A stretch of 64,000 nucleotides of DNA from Weissella coleopterorum (GCF_011304355.1 NZ_CP049888.1:372001-436000); one strand, 5' to 3'. Counted from the first letter of the stretch, positions 13,550-24,087 are shown. Numbers and translations are program-made. Notes: generated from the letters alone by a model not told the origin.

Positions 13550-14001
13550 ATTGCGACATCGTCTGGAGTGATCAAGTTCAAGCACATGAACTTTTTGATC
13601 TGACGCAACGGAGTTATTCGGGAGGAGGCTGGTCAGAAGCGGTTTTTATGACTGATTTAGCTCAGCCAACGGCATGCTATTTTGGCGGGCGCGTGGCTGG
13701 AAAATTGATTGCGTATGTGAGCGCTAGTTTAGTCTTGAATGAATTATCGATTACGAATGTCGCAGTAGATCCAGCGTGGCAGCACCAAGGAGTGGGGGAA
13801 GCGCTGTTAACCACATGGCTCGCTCGTTTTGCGTCCCCTGTACGTGTGTTGTTAGAGGTACGCGTCTCGAATGAAAAAGCGCAAAAATTGTATCAAAAAA
13901 TCGGCTTTGAAACCTATTACGTCCGGCAAAAATATTATCAAAACCCGGTCGAAGCGGCGTATTTAATGGATTTAAAAATTAATGAATGGGAGAATGAATG
14001 A
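13546..14001 (+). CDS. Second GNAT acetyltransferase of the tsa cluster
   Basis: The 151-residue product has a complete RimI-like GNAT fold: [12 protein letters not shown] as acetyl-CoA loop and [13 protein letters not shown] at the end. Its ATG overlaps the upstream stop by four bases (ATGA), and its own stop overlaps tsaD the same way. It is closer in size to canonical RimI than its neighbour, so either may be the true S18 acetyltransferase. A duplication of the rimI gene within the cluster is likely. Confidence 0.85.
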   Translation: MNCDIVWSDQVQAHELFDLTQRSYSGGGWSEAVFMTDLAQPTACYFGGRVAGKLIAYVSASLVLNELSITNVAVDPAWQHQGVGEALLTTWLARFASPVRVLLEVRVSNEKAQKLYQKIGFETYYVRQKYYQNPVEAAYLMDLKINEWENE

Positions 14002-15065
14002 TGACTGATCGAATTATCTTGGCTTTTGAATCAAGTGCCGATGAAACGAGTGTCGCAATTATCAAAAATGGAAATGAGATTTTGAGTTTAGAAATTGCAA
14101 CACAAATTAAGAGTCATCAGCGTTTTGGGGGGATTGTTCCAGAAGTAGCTAGCCGTCACCATATAGAACAAATCACCTTATTAGTTGAAGCGGCGCTATC
14201 AGATGCCCAATTGACGTATGATGATTTAACTGCAGTGGCAGTAACGTATGGTCCAGGATTAGTAGGTGCGCTTTTGATTGGAATTACGGCGGCAAAAACC
14301 ATTGCGTGGGCGCACAACTTACCATTAGTACCAGTGGTACACATGGCTGGACATATTTCTGCGGCCCAATTTGTTGAACCCATCCAATATCCTGCTTTAG
14401 CTCTGATGGTTTCAGGGGGGCATACAGAATTTGTGCTGATGAATTCTGAGAATGATTATGTTGTCGTTGGGGATACACGTGATGATGCAGTCGGCGAATC
14501 GTATGATAAAGTTGGCCGAACGATGGGGTTGTCTTATCCGGCAGGTAAAACGATTGATCAAATGGCGCATCAAGGGGAATCCACTTACCAATTACCGCGA
14601 GCTTTGATGAATGATGGGAAATTAGATTTTAGTTTTTCAGGACTTAAGAGCGCGGTAATTAATTTAAAGCACAATGCAGATCAACGGAGCGAGACGTTAG
14701 ATCTGACTAATCTTGCAACTAGTTTTCAGTCCGCAGTATTAGAAATCCTATTGACTAAAACACGATTAGCCCTAGAAAAGTACCCAGTGAAAATGTTTAT
14801 CGTGGCAGGAGGTGTCGCTGCTAATCAAGGTCTGCGGGACGGCTTAGATCAACTGTCGGCTGAATTTGAACAGATCAAATTGGTAAAGGTACCGCTGGAA
14901 CTAGCTGGTGATAATGCAGCCATGATTGGGGCAGCTGGTGATATTGCATATCGGCATGGCAAACGCGCCGGTTGGGATTTAAATGCAAAGCCGGGCTTAG
15001 ATTTTGATTATTTATCACCAGAAATAGAATTTAAAGTTCCTGGAGTCGAAAATAATCAGAAATAA
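13998..15065 (+). CDS. tsaD: tRNA N6-adenosine threonylcarbamoyltransferase TsaD
   Basis: The 355-residue product transfers the threonylcarbamoyl group to A37 of tRNA. The metal-binding H-x-x-x-H motif is His115 and His119 (V-V-H-M-A-G-H), and the ASKHA nucleotide segments S-G-G-H-T and A-G-G-V-A-A-N are present. An N-terminal D-E-T-S pattern is also typical. The ATG at 13998 overlaps the previous gene by four bases; an ATG at 14001 is an alternative with the same ribosome binding site. Being single-copy and usually essential, it contains a six-G run (near 14416) that is correctly read. Confidence 0.96.
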   Translation: MMTDRIILAFESSADETSVAIIKNGNEILSLEIATQIKSHQRFGGIVPEVASRHHIEQITLLVEAALSDAQLTYDDLTAVAVTYGPGLVGALLIGITAAKTIAWAHNLPLVPVVHMAGHISAAQFVEPIQYPALALMVSGGHTEFVLMNSENDYVVVGDTRDDAVGESYDKVGRTMGLSYPAGKTIDQMAHQGESTYQLPRALMNDGKLDFSFSGLKSAVINLKHNADQRSETLDLTNLATSFQSAVLEILLTKTRLALEKYPVKMFIVAGGVAANQGLRDGLDQLSAEFEQIKLVKVPLELAGDNAAMIGAAGDIAYRHGKRAGWDLNAKPGLDFDYLSPEIEFKVPGVENNQK

Positions 15066-15094
15066 TTTTTATTTACTATAAGAAGTAATTATAT

Positions 15095-15124
15095 AAGACC
15101 TCCGATTTTATGGAGGCCTTTTTA
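15095..15124 (+). terminator. Intrinsic terminator after tsaD
   Basis: ACCTCC pairs with GGAGGC-like sequence around GATTTTAT, giving a five to six pair stem and a T run. It is weaker than others in the window. Confidence 0.6.
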
Positions 15125-15263
15125 TTTGTAACAATTGAATTTAACATGGTCAGATTAATTTAATAAAAAATAAATTCAAGTCATAAATGTAAATTATTTA
15201 AAAAAGTTTGGCAAAAAAACAGTTTTTAAAAATTTTTTAAAAATAAAAAAGATGATAAAAAGC

Positions 15264-15292
15264 TTGCAAAGTCTAATGTCCTGGGTTATTAT
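15264..15292 (+). promoter_or_regulatory. Main promoter of the S10-spc-alpha ribosomal block
   Basis: TTGCAA (15264-15269), a 17-base spacer and TATTAT (15287-15292) lie in very AT-rich DNA. The expected start near 15300 leaves a leader of about 190 bases before rpsJ. Confidence 0.75.
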
Positions 15293-15299
15293 ATTCAAG

Positions 15300-15490
15300 T
15301 ACGTTATTTCTGGAATGGCGAAATACTGTTCCAAATGAAGTAATGACAATAACGAGCGATGATGTGAGAGGTTGCGACACACCCGGCAACATTGTCACTG
15401 AAACCATTGCCATGGATTTCAGAGCGGCGTGTTGGTTTTTCTCACGGAGTTAGTCTCATATTCCAATATGGACGAAGGAAGGAGTCAATC
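15300..15490 (+). promoter_or_regulatory. Structured 5' leader of the S10 operon
   Basis: This gene-free stretch folds well. TGGAA/TTCCA (15311-15333) forms a first hairpin. GTGAGA (15364-15369) pairs with TCTCAC (15440-15445) and closes a multibranch region holding GTTGC/GCAAC (15371-15390) and TGAAACC/GGATTTCA (15399-15420). A last hairpin, CATAT/ATATG, lies just before the ribosome binding site GGAAGGAG. Autogenous control of the S10 operon by a ribosomal protein such as L4 is known in other bacteria; that this leader does so is inference. Confidence 0.55.
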
Positions 15491-15799
15491 ATGGCAAACA
15501 AGAAGATCCGTATCCGCTTAAAGGCATACGAACATACAATCATCGACGCATCAGCGGAGAAGATCGTTGAGACGGCAAAGCGTACTGGTGCTGAAATTTC
15601 AGGACCAATCCCATTGCCTACTGAACGTACTTTGTACACTGTTTTGCGTTCACCACACAAGCACAAGGATTCACGTGAACAATTCGAAATGCGCACACAC
15701 AAGCGTTTGATCGATATCGTAAATCCAACTGCTCAAACTGTTGATGCATTATCAAAGCTTGAATTACCAAGCGGTGTCAACATCGAAATCAAGTTGTAA
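15491..15799 (+). CDS. rpsJ: 30S ribosomal protein S10
   Basis: The 102-residue product matches S10 in length and sequence ([10 protein letters not shown] near the N terminus, [13 protein letters not shown] in the middle). S10 belongs to the 30S head and is also NusE in antitermination. The ATG at 15491 follows AAGGAAGGAG; an upstream in-frame extension to 15392 lies in the structured leader and is not coding. First gene of the block. Confidence 0.98.
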   Translation: MANKKIRIRLKAYEHTIIDASAEKIVETAKRTGAEISGPIPLPTERTLYTVLRSPHKHKDSREQFEMRTHKRLIDIVNPTAQTVDALSKLELPSGVNIEIKL

Positions 15800-15878
15800 T
15801 TTAAAATTTGAATTCAAACTTTGCCTGATTAAGCATTAAAACTGATTAAAAATATTTTTATCAAAAAAGGAGATAGTC

Positions 15879-16505
15879 ATGACAACTAAGGGTATCTTAG
15901 GCCGTAAAATCGGCATGACTCAGGTTTTCACTGATAACGGTGAACTTATTCCAGTTACTGTGATTGAATCAACACCTAACGTTGTTCTTCAAGTTAAAAC
16001 ACTTGAAAACGATGGTTACAATGCGATTCAATTAGGTTTCTCTGATAAGCGTACTGTTTTATCTAACAAACCTGAACAAGGTCACGTTGCTAAAGCAAAC
16101 ACGACCCCTAAGCGCTACATTCGTGAAATCCGCGACGCTGAGGGTGAATTAAACGTTGGGGATGAAGTAAAGGTTGATGTATTCGCTGAAGGTGAAGTCG
16201 TTGACGTTACTGGAATCACAAAGGGTCATGGTTACCAAGGTAACATTAAGAAAGATGGACAATCTCGTGGTCCTATGGCGCACGGTTCTCGTTACCACCG
16301 TCGTCCAGGTTCATTGGGAGCCGTTATCAATCGTGTCTTCAAGGGTAAGAAATTGCCTGGACGGATGGGTAACCACAAGCGCACGGTTCAAAACTTGCAA
16401 GTCGTACGGGTAGACGTTGAAAACAACGTAATCTTGGTCAAGGGTAATGTCCCTGGAGCAAACAAGTCACTTGTTACTGTTAAGAACTCTGTTAAAGCTA
16501 AGTAA
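15879..16505 (+). CDS. rplC: 50S ribosomal protein L3
   Basis: The 208-residue product is full-length L3, an early-assembly protein near the peptidyl transferase centre. It begins [13 protein letters not shown], and the central loop ([13 protein letters not shown]) with L-P-G-R-M-G-N-H is conserved. AAAAAGGAGATAG precedes the ATG, 79 bases after rpsJ. Confidence 0.98.
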   Translation: MTTKGILGRKIGMTQVFTDNGELIPVTVIESTPNVVLQVKTLENDGYNAIQLGFSDKRTVLSNKPEQGHVAKANTTPKRYIREIRDAEGELNVGDEVKVDVFAEGEVVDVTGITKGHGYQGNIKKDGQSRGPMAHGSRYHRRPGSLGAVINRVFKGKKLPGRMGNHKRTVQNLQVVRVDVENNVILVKGNVPGANKSLVTVKNSVKAK

Positions 16506-16529
16506 TAAGGACGAAGGGAGGATTTAAAC

Positions 16530-17153
16530 ATGACTAAGGTTGCTTTATTTAAGCAAGATGGTTCAAATGCCGGTGAAGTTGAGTTGAACGACGCAATTTT
16601 TGGTATCGAACCTAATAATAACGTCATCACTGATGCCGTTTTGATGCAACGTGCATCAATGCGTCAAGGGACTCACGCCGTTAAGAACCGCTCTGCTGTT
16701 CGTGGTGGTGGTCGTAAGCCTTGGCGTCAAAAGGGAACTGGACGTGCCCGTCAAGGGTCAATCCGTAGCCCACAATGGCGTGGTGGAGGAATTGTCTTCG
16801 GACCTACTCCACACTCATATGCCTACAAGATGCCTAAGAAGGCATATCGTTTGGCTTTGAAGTCAGTGTTGTCACAAAAGGTTTTGGATTCATCATTGGT
16901 AATCGTTGATGGTTTGTCATTTGATGCACCAAAGACAAAGGAATTCAAGGCTGTTTTGAACAACTTGAATGTTAACGAAAAGACATTGGTTGTTTTGGAT
17001 GACAACAACACTAACGCCGCATTAGCTGCTCGTAATCTTGAGAATATCACGGTTATGACTGCTAAGGGTGTAAATGTGTTGGACGTTATCAACAACGATA
17101 AGTTGGTTGTTGTACAATCAGCTTTGTCACAAGTTGAGGAGGTTTTGGCATAA
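16530..17153 (+). CDS. rplD: 50S ribosomal protein L4
   Basis: The 207-residue product has the long basic loop that lines the exit tunnel ([17 protein letters not shown]) near residues 60-80. L4 is the autogenous regulator of the S10 operon in some bacteria. GGGAGG precedes the ATG. Its stop overlaps the start of rplW by one base. Confidence 0.98.
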   Translation: MTKVALFKQDGSNAGEVELNDAIFGIEPNNNVITDAVLMQRASMRQGTHAVKNRSAVRGGGRKPWRQKGTGRARQGSIRSPQWRGGGIVFGPTPHSYAYKMPKKAYRLALKSVLSQKVLDSSLVIVDGLSFDAPKTKEFKAVLNNLNVNEKTLVVLDDNNTNAALAARNLENITVMTAKGVNVLDVINNDKLVVVQSALSQVEEVLA

Positions 17154-17440
17154 TGGACGCACGTGATATCATTTTGCGCCCGATCATCACTGAACAAACG
17201 ATGAGCGTTTTGGATGAAAAACGTTACACGTTTGAAGTTGATGTTCGTGCTACTAAGCCACAAATCAAGAGCGCTATTGAAGAAATTTTCGATGTTAAAA
17301 TCGAAAAGATCAATACTGCAAATGTACGTGGTAAGTTGAAGCGTCAAGGACGTTTCGCTGGTTACACTAAGAAGCGTAAGAAGGCAATTGTTAAATTGAC
17401 TGCTGCTTCTAAGGACATTCAATTGTTCAACGAAAACTAA
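17153..17440 (+). CDS. rplW: 50S ribosomal protein L23
   Basis: The 95-residue product begins with the L23 pattern [11 protein letters not shown] and has the basic loop near residues 60-80. L23 sits at the tunnel exit and docks trigger factor and the signal recognition particle. The ATG overlaps the rplD TAA, so translation is coupled; GAGGAGG lies in the end of rplD. Confidence 0.98.
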   Translation: MDARDIILRPIITEQTMSVLDEKRYTFEVDVRATKPQIKSAIEEIFDVKIEKINTANVRGKLKRQGRFAGYTKKRKKAIVKLTAASKDIQLFNEN

Positions 17441-17456
17441 TTAGGAGGAAAGCAGC

Positions 17457-18290
17457 GTGGCTATCAAGAAATACAAGCCAACCTCTAACGGACGTCGTAA
17501 CATGACGAGCTCAGATTTTGCTGAGATCACAAAGACGACGCCTGAAAAGAGCTTGTTGGAATCAAAGTCAAACACTGGTGCCCGTAATTCTTACGGACAC
17601 ATGACTGTTCGTCACCGTGGTGGTGGACATAAGCGTCAATACCGTATCATCGACTTCAAGCGTACTAAGGATGAAGTTACTGCAAAGGTTACTGCGATTG
17701 AATACGATCCAAACCGGACAGCAAACATCGCTTTGTTACAATATACTGATGGTACAAAGGCATACATCTTGGCGCCTAAGGGATTAGAAGTTGGCATGAC
17801 CGTTCAATCTGGTCCTGATGCCGATATCAAAGTCGGAAACGCTTTGCCATTGGCAAACATTCCTGATGGAACTCAAATCCACAACATCGAATTGAAGCCT
17901 GGTAAGGGTGGACAACTTGCTCGTTCAGCTGGTGCATCTGCACAATTGTTGGGTAAGGAAGGAAAGTACGTCCTTGTTCGTCTTCAATCTGGTGAAGTAC
18001 GTATGATTCTTGCCGTTAACCGTGCCACAGTTGGAGTTGTTGGAAATGAACAACACTCATTGATCAACTGGGGTAAGGCTGGTCGTCGTCGTTGGAAGGG
18101 TCAACGTCCACACGTTCGTGGATCTGTTATGAACCCTAACGATCACCCGCATGGTGGAGGAGAAGGTAAAGCGCCCGTTGGACGTCCATCTCCAATGTCA
18201 CCATGGGGTAAGAAGACTGCTGGTAAGAAGACACGTGACGTTAACGCGCGTTCAAGCAAGTTTATCGTTCGTGGACGTAAGAGCAAGTAG
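17457..18290 (+). CDS. rplB: 50S ribosomal protein L2
   Basis: The 277-residue product is full-length L2, needed for subunit association and peptidyl transfer. The C-terminal signature [12 protein letters not shown] is present near residue 225, including the His implicated in catalysis. The start is a GTG after TTAGGAGGAAAG, 16 bases from rplW. Confidence 0.98.
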   Translation: MAIKKYKPTSNGRRNMTSSDFAEITKTTPEKSLLESKSNTGARNSYGHMTVRHRGGGHKRQYRIIDFKRTKDEVTAKVTAIEYDPNRTANIALLQYTDGTKAYILAPKGLEVGMTVQSGPDADIKVGNALPLANIPDGTQIHNIELKPGKGGQLARSAGASAQLLGKEGKYVLVRLQSGEVRMILAVNRATVGVVGNEQHSLINWGKAGRRRWKGQRPHVRGSVMNPNDHPHGGGEGKAPVGRPSPMSPWGKKTAGKKTRDVNARSSKFIVRGRKSK

Positions 18291-18341
18291 TCTAATATTC
18301 CAATTAGATCTAAATAAAAGCATACGAGAGGAGACTTCATT

Positions 18342-18623
18342 ATGGGTCGCAGCCTGAAGAAGGGACCATTCGCTGACGCACACTTGTTAAAGAAGGTTGA
18401 AGCAGCTAATGCTTCTGAAAAACAAGTTGTCATCAAGACATGGTCACGTCGTTCAACGATTTTTCCAAGTTTTATCGGTTTGACATTTGCCGTTTACGAT
18501 GGTCGTAAGCACGTACCAGTGTTGGTACAAGAAGACATGGTCGGACACAAGCTTGGTGAATTTGTCCCTACGCGTACATTCCATGGACACGCAGCGGATG
18601 ATAAGAAAACGAAGCGTAGCTAA
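18342..18623 (+). CDS. rpsS: 30S ribosomal protein S19
   Basis: The 93-residue product starts G-R-S-L-K-K-G-P-F and contains [18 protein letters not shown], the S19 signature. It lies in the 30S head near the decoding-site tRNAs and subunit bridges. GAGAGGAGAC precedes the ATG. Confidence 0.98.
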   Translation: MGRSLKKGPFADAHLLKKVEAANASEKQVVIKTWSRRSTIFPSFIGLTFAVYDGRKHVPVLVQEDMVGHKLGEFVPTRTFHGHAADDKKTKRS

Positions 18624-18640
18624 TTAAGGAGGACAATACA

Positions 18641-18988
18641 ATGGCTGAAGAAATCACATCAGCACGCGCCACAGCGAAAATCGTTCGTGTCGCACCACGT
18701 AAGGTCCGCCTTGTGCTTGACCAAATTCGTGGAAAGCGAGTGGCTGAGGCATTTGCAATCTTGCAATTCTTGCCAAACCACTCATCAGAAGATGTATATA
18801 AGGTATTGAACTCAGCAGTTGCTAATGCTGAGAACAATTACTCACTAGATCGCGAAGATTTGGTAGTTGCAGAAGCCTTTGCCAACGAAGGACCAACGTT
18901 AAAGCGTTTCCGTCCACGTGCCAAGGGTTCAGCTTCACCAATCAATAAGCGCACAAGCCACATTACTGTTGTGGTAACAGAAAAGTAA
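18641..18988 (+). CDS. rplV: 50S ribosomal protein L22
   Basis: The 115-residue product has the L22 core ([17 protein letters not shown]) and the extended loop reaching the exit-tunnel constriction (R-P-R-A-K-G-S-A near residue 92). AAGGAGGAC precedes the ATG, 17 bases after rpsS. Confidence 0.98.
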   Translation: MAEEITSARATAKIVRVAPRKVRLVLDQIRGKRVAEAFAILQFLPNHSSEDVYKVLNSAVANAENNYSLDREDLVVAEAFANEGPTLKRFRPRAKGSASPINKRTSHITVVVTEK

Positions 18989-19001
18989 GGAGGATTGAGT
19001 C

Positions 19002-19667
19002 ATGGGTCAAAAGATTAACCCAACTGGTTTCCGTGTCGGAATCATCCGCGATTGGGATGCTAAATGGTACGCAAACAAGAAGGACTACGCTAATGTTTTG
19101 TTAGAAGACATGAAGTTGCGTAAGTATATCGAGACTAAGTTGGCTGAAGCCTCAGTTTCACGTATTGAAATTGAGCGGACAGCTAACCGTGTTAACATCT
19201 CAATCCACACTGCTAAGCCTGGAATGGTTATTGGTAAGGGTGGATCAGAAGTTGATGCATTGCGTAACGAATTGTCACGTTTGGTGACTAAGGGTGAACG
19301 TGTTCACATCAACATCATTGAGATTAAGAAGCCTGATTTGGACGCCCACTTGGTCGGTTCACAAATTGCACAAGACTTGGAACGCCGTGTGGCTTTCCGT
19401 CGTTCAATGCGTGGAGCGATCCAACGAGCTATGCGTTCTGGTGCCAAGGGTATCAAAACACAAGTTTCTGGACGTTTGAACGGAGCAGACATTGCTCGTA
19501 TCGAGCAATACACTGAGGGTACAGTTCCTTTGCACACTTTGCGTGCAGATATCGACTACTCTTGGGATGAGGCAGCTACAACTTACGGTAAATTAGGAAT
19601 CAAAACTTGGATTTACCGTGGAGATATCTTGCCTGAAAAAAAGTCTAAGAGCAAGGAGGCCAAGTAA
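19002..19667 (+). CDS. rpsC: 30S ribosomal protein S3
   Basis: The 221-residue product has an N-terminal KH domain with its GKGG loop at residues 78-81 and a conserved C-terminal S3 domain (R-R-V-A-F-R-R-S-M near residue 130). S3 forms part of the mRNA entry site. AAGGAGG precedes the ATG. The next gene starts two bases after the stop. Confidence 0.98.
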   Translation: MGQKINPTGFRVGIIRDWDAKWYANKKDYANVLLEDMKLRKYIETKLAEASVSRIEIERTANRVNISIHTAKPGMVIGKGGSEVDALRNELSRLVTKGERVHINIIEIKKPDLDAHLVGSQIAQDLERRVAFRRSMRGAIQRAMRSGAKGIKTQVSGRLNGADIARIEQYTEGTVPLHTLRADIDYSWDEAATTYGKLGIKTWIYRGDILPEKKSKSKEAK

Positions 19668-19669
19668 TC

Positions 19670-20089
19670 ATGCTAGTTCCAAAGCGTGTTAAGTACCGTA
19701 AGCCACATCGTGGACACATGCGCGGTGAAGCTAAAGGTGGTAAGTCAGTTGCTTTCGGTGATTTCGGATTGCAAGCAACTACTTCACACTGGGTTTCAAA
19801 TCGTCAAATCGAAGCTGCTCGTATTGCTATGACTCGTTATATGAAGCGTGGTGGTAAGGTTTGGATTAAAATTTTCCCACACTTGTCATACACTTCTAAA
19901 GGTGTTGGAGTACGTATGGGTAATGGTAAGGGTGCCCCAGTTGGTTGGGTTGCCCCAGTCAAGCGTGGTAAGGTAATGTTTGAAGTCGGCGGTGTTCCTG
20001 AAGAAGTTGCCCGTGAGGCTTTGCGCCTTGCCGCTAACAAGTTGCCAGTTAAGACTAAGATCTTAGCTCGCCAAGTGGAGGGTGAATAA
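19670..20089 (+). CDS. rplP: 50S ribosomal protein L16
   Basis: The 139-residue product begins [11 protein letters not shown] and contains [13 protein letters not shown], typical of L16, which helps position tRNA in the A site. Its ribosome binding site AAGGAGG is inside the end of rpsC, and its stop overlaps the start of rpmC, so the three are translationally coupled. Confidence 0.98.
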   Translation: MLVPKRVKYRKPHRGHMRGEAKGGKSVAFGDFGLQATTSHWVSNRQIEAARIAMTRYMKRGGKVWIKIFPHLSYTSKGVGVRMGNGKGAPVGWVAPVKRGKVMFEVGGVPEEVAREALRLAANKLPVKTKILARQVEGE

Positions 20090-20295
20090 TGAAGACCAAA
20101 GATTTAAAAAACGAAATCAAGGGCCTCAGTACAGCTGAATTAGTGGCTAAGGAAAAAAGCTACAAGGAAGAGTTGTTTAACTTGCGTTTCCAACTAGCTA
20201 CTGGTCAACTTGAGAACACGGCTCGTTTGTCAGAAGTACGTAAGCAAATTGCTCGTATTAAGACTGTGATTCGTCAACAAGAATTGAACAAGTAG
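20089..20295 (+). CDS. rpmC: 50S ribosomal protein L29
   Basis: The 68-residue helical hairpin protein has the family pattern [17 protein letters not shown]29 sits next to L23 at the tunnel exit. The ATG overlaps the rplP stop (TAATG). Confidence 0.97.
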   Translation: MKTKDLKNEIKGLSTAELVAKEKSYKEELFNLRFQLATGQLENTARLSEVRKQIARIKTVIRQQELNK

Positions 20296-20313
20296 TAAGG
20301 AGAGGAGACCGAG

Positions 20314-20580
20314 ATGACTGAAGCTCGTAATGCACGTAAGGTTTACACAGGCCGCGTGGTTTCAGATAAGATGGATAAGACAATTTCTGTTGCCATTGAA
20401 ACTTATAAGAACCACCCAGTTTATGGAAAGCGTGTTAAGTACACGAAGAAGTTTAAGGCTCACGATGAAAACAACGAAGCTAAAGCAGGAGATATGGTAC
20501 GTATCATGGAGACACGTCCAACTTCAGCTACAAAGCGCTTCCGTTTGGTAGAAATCGTCGAGAAGGCCGTTATTATCTAA
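20314..20580 (+). CDS. rpsQ: 30S ribosomal protein S17
   Basis: The 88-residue OB-fold product has the S17 signature [11 protein letters not shown] near the N terminus and H-P-V-Y-G-K-R in the middle. It is a primary 16S-binding protein. AAGGAGAGGAG precedes the ATG. Confidence 0.98.
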   Translation: MTEARNARKVYTGRVVSDKMDKTISVAIETYKNHPVYGKRVKYTKKFKAHDENNEAKAGDMVRIMETRPTSATKRFRLVEIVEKAVII

Positions 20581-20626
20581 TCGTTTTAATCTCGAATTTT
20601 ACCAATAACGGAAGGAGGACAAAATC

Positions 20627-20995
20627 GTGATTCAACAAGAAAGTCGTTTGAATGTTGCTGATAATTCTGGAGCACGTGAAATCTTAACTATTAAGGTTTT
20701 GGGTGGATCTGGTCGTAAGTTCGCCGGAATCGGTGACATGATCGTTGCAACCGTAAAGCAAGCAATTCCTGGTGGAACTGTAAAGAAGGGTGATGTCGTT
20801 AAGGCAGTTATCGTTCGTACCGTTTCATCATCACACCGTGCAGATGGTTCATACATCAAGTTTGATGAGAACGCTGCAGTTATCGTTAAGGATGATAAGA
20901 GTCCTGTTGGAACTCGTATCTTCGGCCCTGTTGCACGTGAATTACGTGACAACGATTACATGCGTATTGTGTCATTGGCACCTGAAGTATTGTAA
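20627..20995 (+). CDS. rplN: 50S ribosomal protein L14
   Basis: The 122-residue product starts [17 protein letters not shown], diagnostic of L14, a subunit-bridge protein. The start codon is GTG after GGAAGGAGG. Confidence 0.98.
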   Translation: MIQQESRLNVADNSGAREILTIKVLGGSGRKFAGIGDMIVATVKQAIPGGTVKKGDVVKAVIVRTVSSSHRADGSYIKFDENAAVIVKDDKSPVGTRIFGPVARELRDNDYMRIVSLAPEVL

Positions 20996-21030
20996 TTAGC
21001 GCCATCAATAAATCAAGGAGGAAGCCTAGC

Positions 21031-21336
21031 ATGTTTGTAAAGACAGGTGACAAGGTTAAGGTTATCGCCGGTAAGGACAAAGGTAAAGAGGGCGTAATCG
21101 TTAAGACTATCGCTGCTTCAGACCGTGTCTTGGTTGAAGGTGTTAACATGATGAAGAAGCACCAAAAGCCAAGTAACCAATACCCACAAGGTGGAATTAT
21201 CGAGCAAGAAGCTCCAATCCACGTATCAAACGTACAATTGCTTGACCCTTCAACTAATGAACCAGCTCGTTTTGGTATCAAGATTGAAGATGGTAAGAAG
21301 GTACGCGTATCAAAGAAGTCTGGAACGGCTTTATAA
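21031..21336 (+). CDS. rplX: 50S ribosomal protein L24
   Basis: The 101-residue product has the KOW motif ([16 protein letters not shown]) and [10 protein letters not shown]24 initiates 50S assembly. AAGGAGGAAG precedes the ATG. Confidence 0.98.
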   Translation: MFVKTGDKVKVIAGKDKGKEGVIVKTIAASDRVLVEGVNMMKKHQKPSNQYPQGGIIEQEAPIHVSNVQLLDPSTNEPARFGIKIEDGKKVRVSKKSGTAL

Positions 21337-21363
21337 TTTAGGTGAAAGGAGGAAATCATTATC

Positions 21364-21906
21364 ATGGCAAATCGCTTGAAAGAAAAGTATGTTAATGAAG
21401 TTCAACCTTCATTGATCGAAAAGTTTAACTACAGCTCAATCATGCAAACTCCAAAGATCGAAAAGATCGTTTTGAACATGGGGGTTGGTGATGCTGTATC
21501 CAACTCAAAGAACTTGGATGAAGCTGTTGCAGAATTAGAATTAATTGCTGGTCAAAAGCCAGTAATTACTCGTGCAAAGAAGTCAATCGCTGGCTTCCGT
21601 TTGCGTGAGGGAATGGCAATCGGAACTAAGGTTACGTTGCGTGGAGAACGGATGTATGACTTCTTAGATAAGTTGATCAACATTTCATTACCACGTGTTC
21701 GTGACTTCCGTGGAGTTTCACCAAAGGCCTTTGACGGTCGTGGAAACTACACTTTGGGAATCCGTGAGCAACTTATTTTCCCTGAAATTGATTACGATGC
21801 AGTTAACCGCGTTCGTGGTTTGGATATTGTAATCGTAACAACTGCTAACTCTGATGAAGAGTCACGTGAGATGCTTACTCAATTGGGTATGCCTTTCACT
21901 AAATAA
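21364..21906 (+). CDS. rplE: 50S ribosomal protein L5
   Basis: The 180-residue product contains [15 protein letters not shown] and R-V-R-D-F-R-G-V, typical of L5, which binds 5S rRNA and contacts P-site tRNA. GAAAGGAGG precedes the ATG. The next gene is rpsH after only 49 bases; the small S14 gene normally found here is absent. Confidence 0.98.
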   Translation: MANRLKEKYVNEVQPSLIEKFNYSSIMQTPKIEKIVLNMGVGDAVSNSKNLDEAVAELELIAGQKPVITRAKKSIAGFRLREGMAIGTKVTLRGERMYDFLDKLINISLPRVRDFRGVSPKAFDGRGNYTLGIREQLIFPEIDYDAVNRVRGLDIVIVTTANSDEESREMLTQLGMPFTK

Positions 21907-21955
21907 TGAAGAATAGACTGTTAAATCAGTAAGAAATTTATAGGAGGCAACATCA

Positions 21956-22354
21956 ATGTCAATGACTGACCCAATTGCAGATTTCTTGACTCGCATTCGT
22001 AACGCCAACATGGTGCGTCACGATTCAGTTGAAGTTCCTGCATCTAAGATCAAAAAAGACATCGCTGAGATCTTGAAGAACGAAGGCTTTGTCCGGGACG
22101 TTGAATACATTGATGATGACAAGCAAGGCGTAATCCGTGTGTTCCTTAAGTATGGTGCTGATAAGCAACGCGTTATTTCAGGTTTGAAGCGTATTTCAAA
22201 GCCTGGATTGCGTTCATACGTTAAGGCCGATTCATTACCAAAGGTTTTGAATGGTTTAGGAATTGCTATCATCTCAACTTCTGAAGGTGTTATCACCGAT
22301 AAGGAAGCTCGCGCCAAAAACATTGGTGGCGAGGTATTGGCATACGTTTGGTAA
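21956..22354 (+). CDS. rpsH: 30S ribosomal protein S8
   Basis: The 132-residue product starts [15 protein letters not shown] and ends G-G-E-V-L-A-Y-V-W, the S8 signatures. In E. coli S8 represses the spc operon at the rplE region. The ATG at 21956 follows ATAGGAGG; an ATG at 21962 is also in frame. Confidence 0.98.
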   Translation: MSMTDPIADFLTRIRNANMVRHDSVEVPASKIKKDIAEILKNEGFVRDVEYIDDDKQGVIRVFLKYGADKQRVISGLKRISKPGLRSYVKADSLPKVLNGLGIAIISTSEGVITDKEARAKNIGGEVLAYVW

Positions 22355-22385
22355 TAATAAAATCTAATAAAGGAGGTATCCTACA

Positions 22386-22922
22386 ATGAGTCGTATTGGT
22401 AATAAGACTTTAACTTTGCCTGCTGGCGTTGAATTGTCACGCGAAGGTGACGTTGTTACTGTTAAGGGACCAAAGGGTGAGTTATCACGCGAAGTTTCTT
22501 CAGAAATTGCTTTTACTATCGAAGGAAACGATGTGAACTTCACTCGTTCATCAGATGATGGTAAGATCAAGGCTTTGCATGGAACTACTCGTGCAAACGT
22601 CGCCAACATGGTTGAGGGTGTCTCAGAAGGCTTCAAAAAGACTTTGAAGCTTGTCGGTGTTGGGTACCGTGCAGCCAAGCAAGGAAACAAGCTTGTGTTG
22701 AACGTTGGTTACTCACACCCAGTTGAATTTGAAGACCGCACCGAAATGACGGTGGAAGTTCCTGATTCAGTTACTGTTGTAATTTCAGGTATTTCAAAGC
22801 AAAAGGTTGGAGATTTCGCCGCTGAGATCCGGGCCGTACGTTCTCCTGAACCTTATAAGGGTAAGGGAATTCGTTACGAAAATGAATACGTTGCACGTAA
22901 GGAAGGTAAGACTGGTAAGTAA
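22386..22922 (+). CDS. rplF: 50S ribosomal protein L6
   Basis: The 178-residue product begins M-S-R-I-G-N-K and contains the C-terminal [11 protein letters not shown] signature. L6 lies near the GTPase centre. AAAGGAGG precedes the ATG. It is followed by an 89-base gap with two hairpins. Confidence 0.98.
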   Translation: MSRIGNKTLTLPAGVELSREGDVVTVKGPKGELSREVSSEIAFTIEGNDVNFTRSSDDGKIKALHGTTRANVANMVEGVSEGFKKTLKLVGVGYRAAKQGNKLVLNVGYSHPVEFEDRTEMTVEVPDSVTVVISGISKQKVGDFAAEIRAVRSPEPYKGKGIRYENEYVARKEGKTGK

Positions 22923-22925
22923 GCT

Positions 22926-22962
22926 TAAGCTCATTGCTTAAAATTGAGAGCAACGTCTCAAT
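22926..22962 (+). repeat. Two hairpins between rplF and rplR
   Basis: TAAGC/GCTTA (22926-22940) is followed by a perfect seven-pair stem ATTGAGA/TCTCAAT (22943-22962) with loop GCAACG. No T run follows, so these are not classical terminators; they could mark an mRNA processing point or a translational control element for rplR. Confidence 0.6.
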
Positions 22963-23011
22963 ATTACTTATTACGTATATCTTTCAAACAAGAATAAAAG
23001 AGGTTACGAAC

Positions 23012-23368
23012 ATGATTACGAAGTCAGACAAGAATAAAGTGCGTCAACATCGACACACTCGCGTTCGTGGAAAGATTTCTGGTACTGCAGAGCGCCCACG
23101 CTTGAACGTTTTCCGTTCTAACAAAAACATCTACGCTCAATTAATTGATGACGTAGCGGGTGTGACGCTTGCTAGTGCCTCAACTTTGGATGCAAACATT
23201 GCGGATGCACCAAAGACTGAACAAGCTACAAAAGTTGGTGCATTAATCGCCGACCGTGCCAAGGCTGCCGGAATTGAAGAAGTAATCTTTGATCGTGGTG
23301 GATACTTGTATCATGGTCGCGTTCGTGCATTAGCTGAATCAGCTCGTGAAGCTGGTTTGAAGTTCTAA
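23012..23368 (+). CDS. rplR: 50S ribosomal protein L18
   Basis: The 118-residue product has the L18 pattern [18 protein letters not shown] and ends [22 protein letters not shown]. It carries 5S rRNA to the 50S subunit. The ATG at 23012 follows AAAAGAGG; upstream in-frame sequence lies in the hairpin gap and is unlike L18. Confidence 0.97.
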   Translation: MITKSDKNKVRQHRHTRVRGKISGTAERPRLNVFRSNKNIYAQLIDDVAGVTLASASTLDANIADAPKTEQATKVGALIADRAKAAGIEEVIFDRGGYLYHGRVRALAESAREAGLKF

Positions 23369-23386
23369 GGGAAGGAGGAAATAATC

Positions 23387-23890
23387 ATGGCATATATCGA
23401 TCCAAAGACTCTTGGTGAGTTAGAAGAAAACGTCGTAGCTATCAACCGTGTTACTAAGGTTGTTAAGGGTGGTCGTCGTTTGCGTTTTGCCGCTTTGGTT
23501 GTTGTTGGTGATCGTAACGGTCACGTTGGATTTGGAACAGGTAAAGCTCAGGAAGTTCCTGAAGCGATCCGTAAGGCTGTTGAAGCTGCCAATCGTAACA
23601 TCGTTGCCGTACCAACTGTTGGTACAACTCTTCCTCACTCTGCATTGGGTATCTTCGGTGGTGGTCGCGTGTTAGTTAAGCCAGCCGCTGAAGGATCTGG
23701 AGTAGCCGCCGGTGGTGCTGCTCGTGCCGTTTTGGAATTGGCTGGAATTGCTGACGTGACTGCAAAGTCATTGGGATCAGCAACTCCAATCAACGTTGTA
23801 CGCGCTACTTTTGAAGCAATTTCAGAATTAAAGAATGCTGAAGAAGTCGCAGATTTGCGTCAGGTCTCACTCGAGCACTTGGCAGAATAA
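23387..23890 (+). CDS. rpsE: 30S ribosomal protein S5
   Basis: The 167-residue product has the dsRNA-binding-like N domain ([15 protein letters not shown]) and the C domain with [12 protein letters not shown]5 contributes to mRNA helicase activity and decoding fidelity. GGAAGGAGG precedes the ATG. Confidence 0.98.
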   Translation: MAYIDPKTLGELEENVVAINRVTKVVKGGRRLRFAALVVVGDRNGHVGFGTGKAQEVPEAIRKAVEAANRNIVAVPTVGTTLPHSALGIFGGGRVLVKPAAEGSGVAAGGAARAVLELAGIADVTAKSLGSATPINVVRATFEAISELKNAEEVADLRQVSLEHLAE

Positions 23891-23901
23891 GGAGGCAGAA
23901 C

Positions 23902-24087
23902 ATGGCTGAACAAGTTAAAGTAACTCTTGTTAAGAGTGCTGCCCACCGTTTGCCAAAGCAACGTGCAATTGTTAAGGCCCTTGGATTAAACAAGGTTTCT
24001 TCATCAGTTGTATTGCCTGATAATGTGCAAACGCGTGGCGCTGTATTCAAGATTGCTCACTTAGTTACTGTTGAAGTAGTTAAGTAA
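23902..24087 (+). CDS. rpmD: 50S ribosomal protein L30
   Basis: The 61-residue product has the L30 fold pattern [16 protein letters not shown] and ends H-L-V-T-V-E. AAGGAGG lies before the ATG, 11 bases after rpsE. Confidence 0.96.
   Translation: MAEQVKVTLVKSAAHRLPKQRAIVKALGLNKVSSSVVLPDNVQTRGAVFKIAHLVTVEVVK

Noticed and set aside
16823..17422. 199-codon minus-strand frame across rplD and rplW
   Set aside because: Antisense shadow of two certain ribosomal protein genes; composition is the complement of their codons.
20886..21365. 159-codon minus-strand frame across rplN-rplX
   Set aside because: Antisense shadow of certain genes without a start signal.
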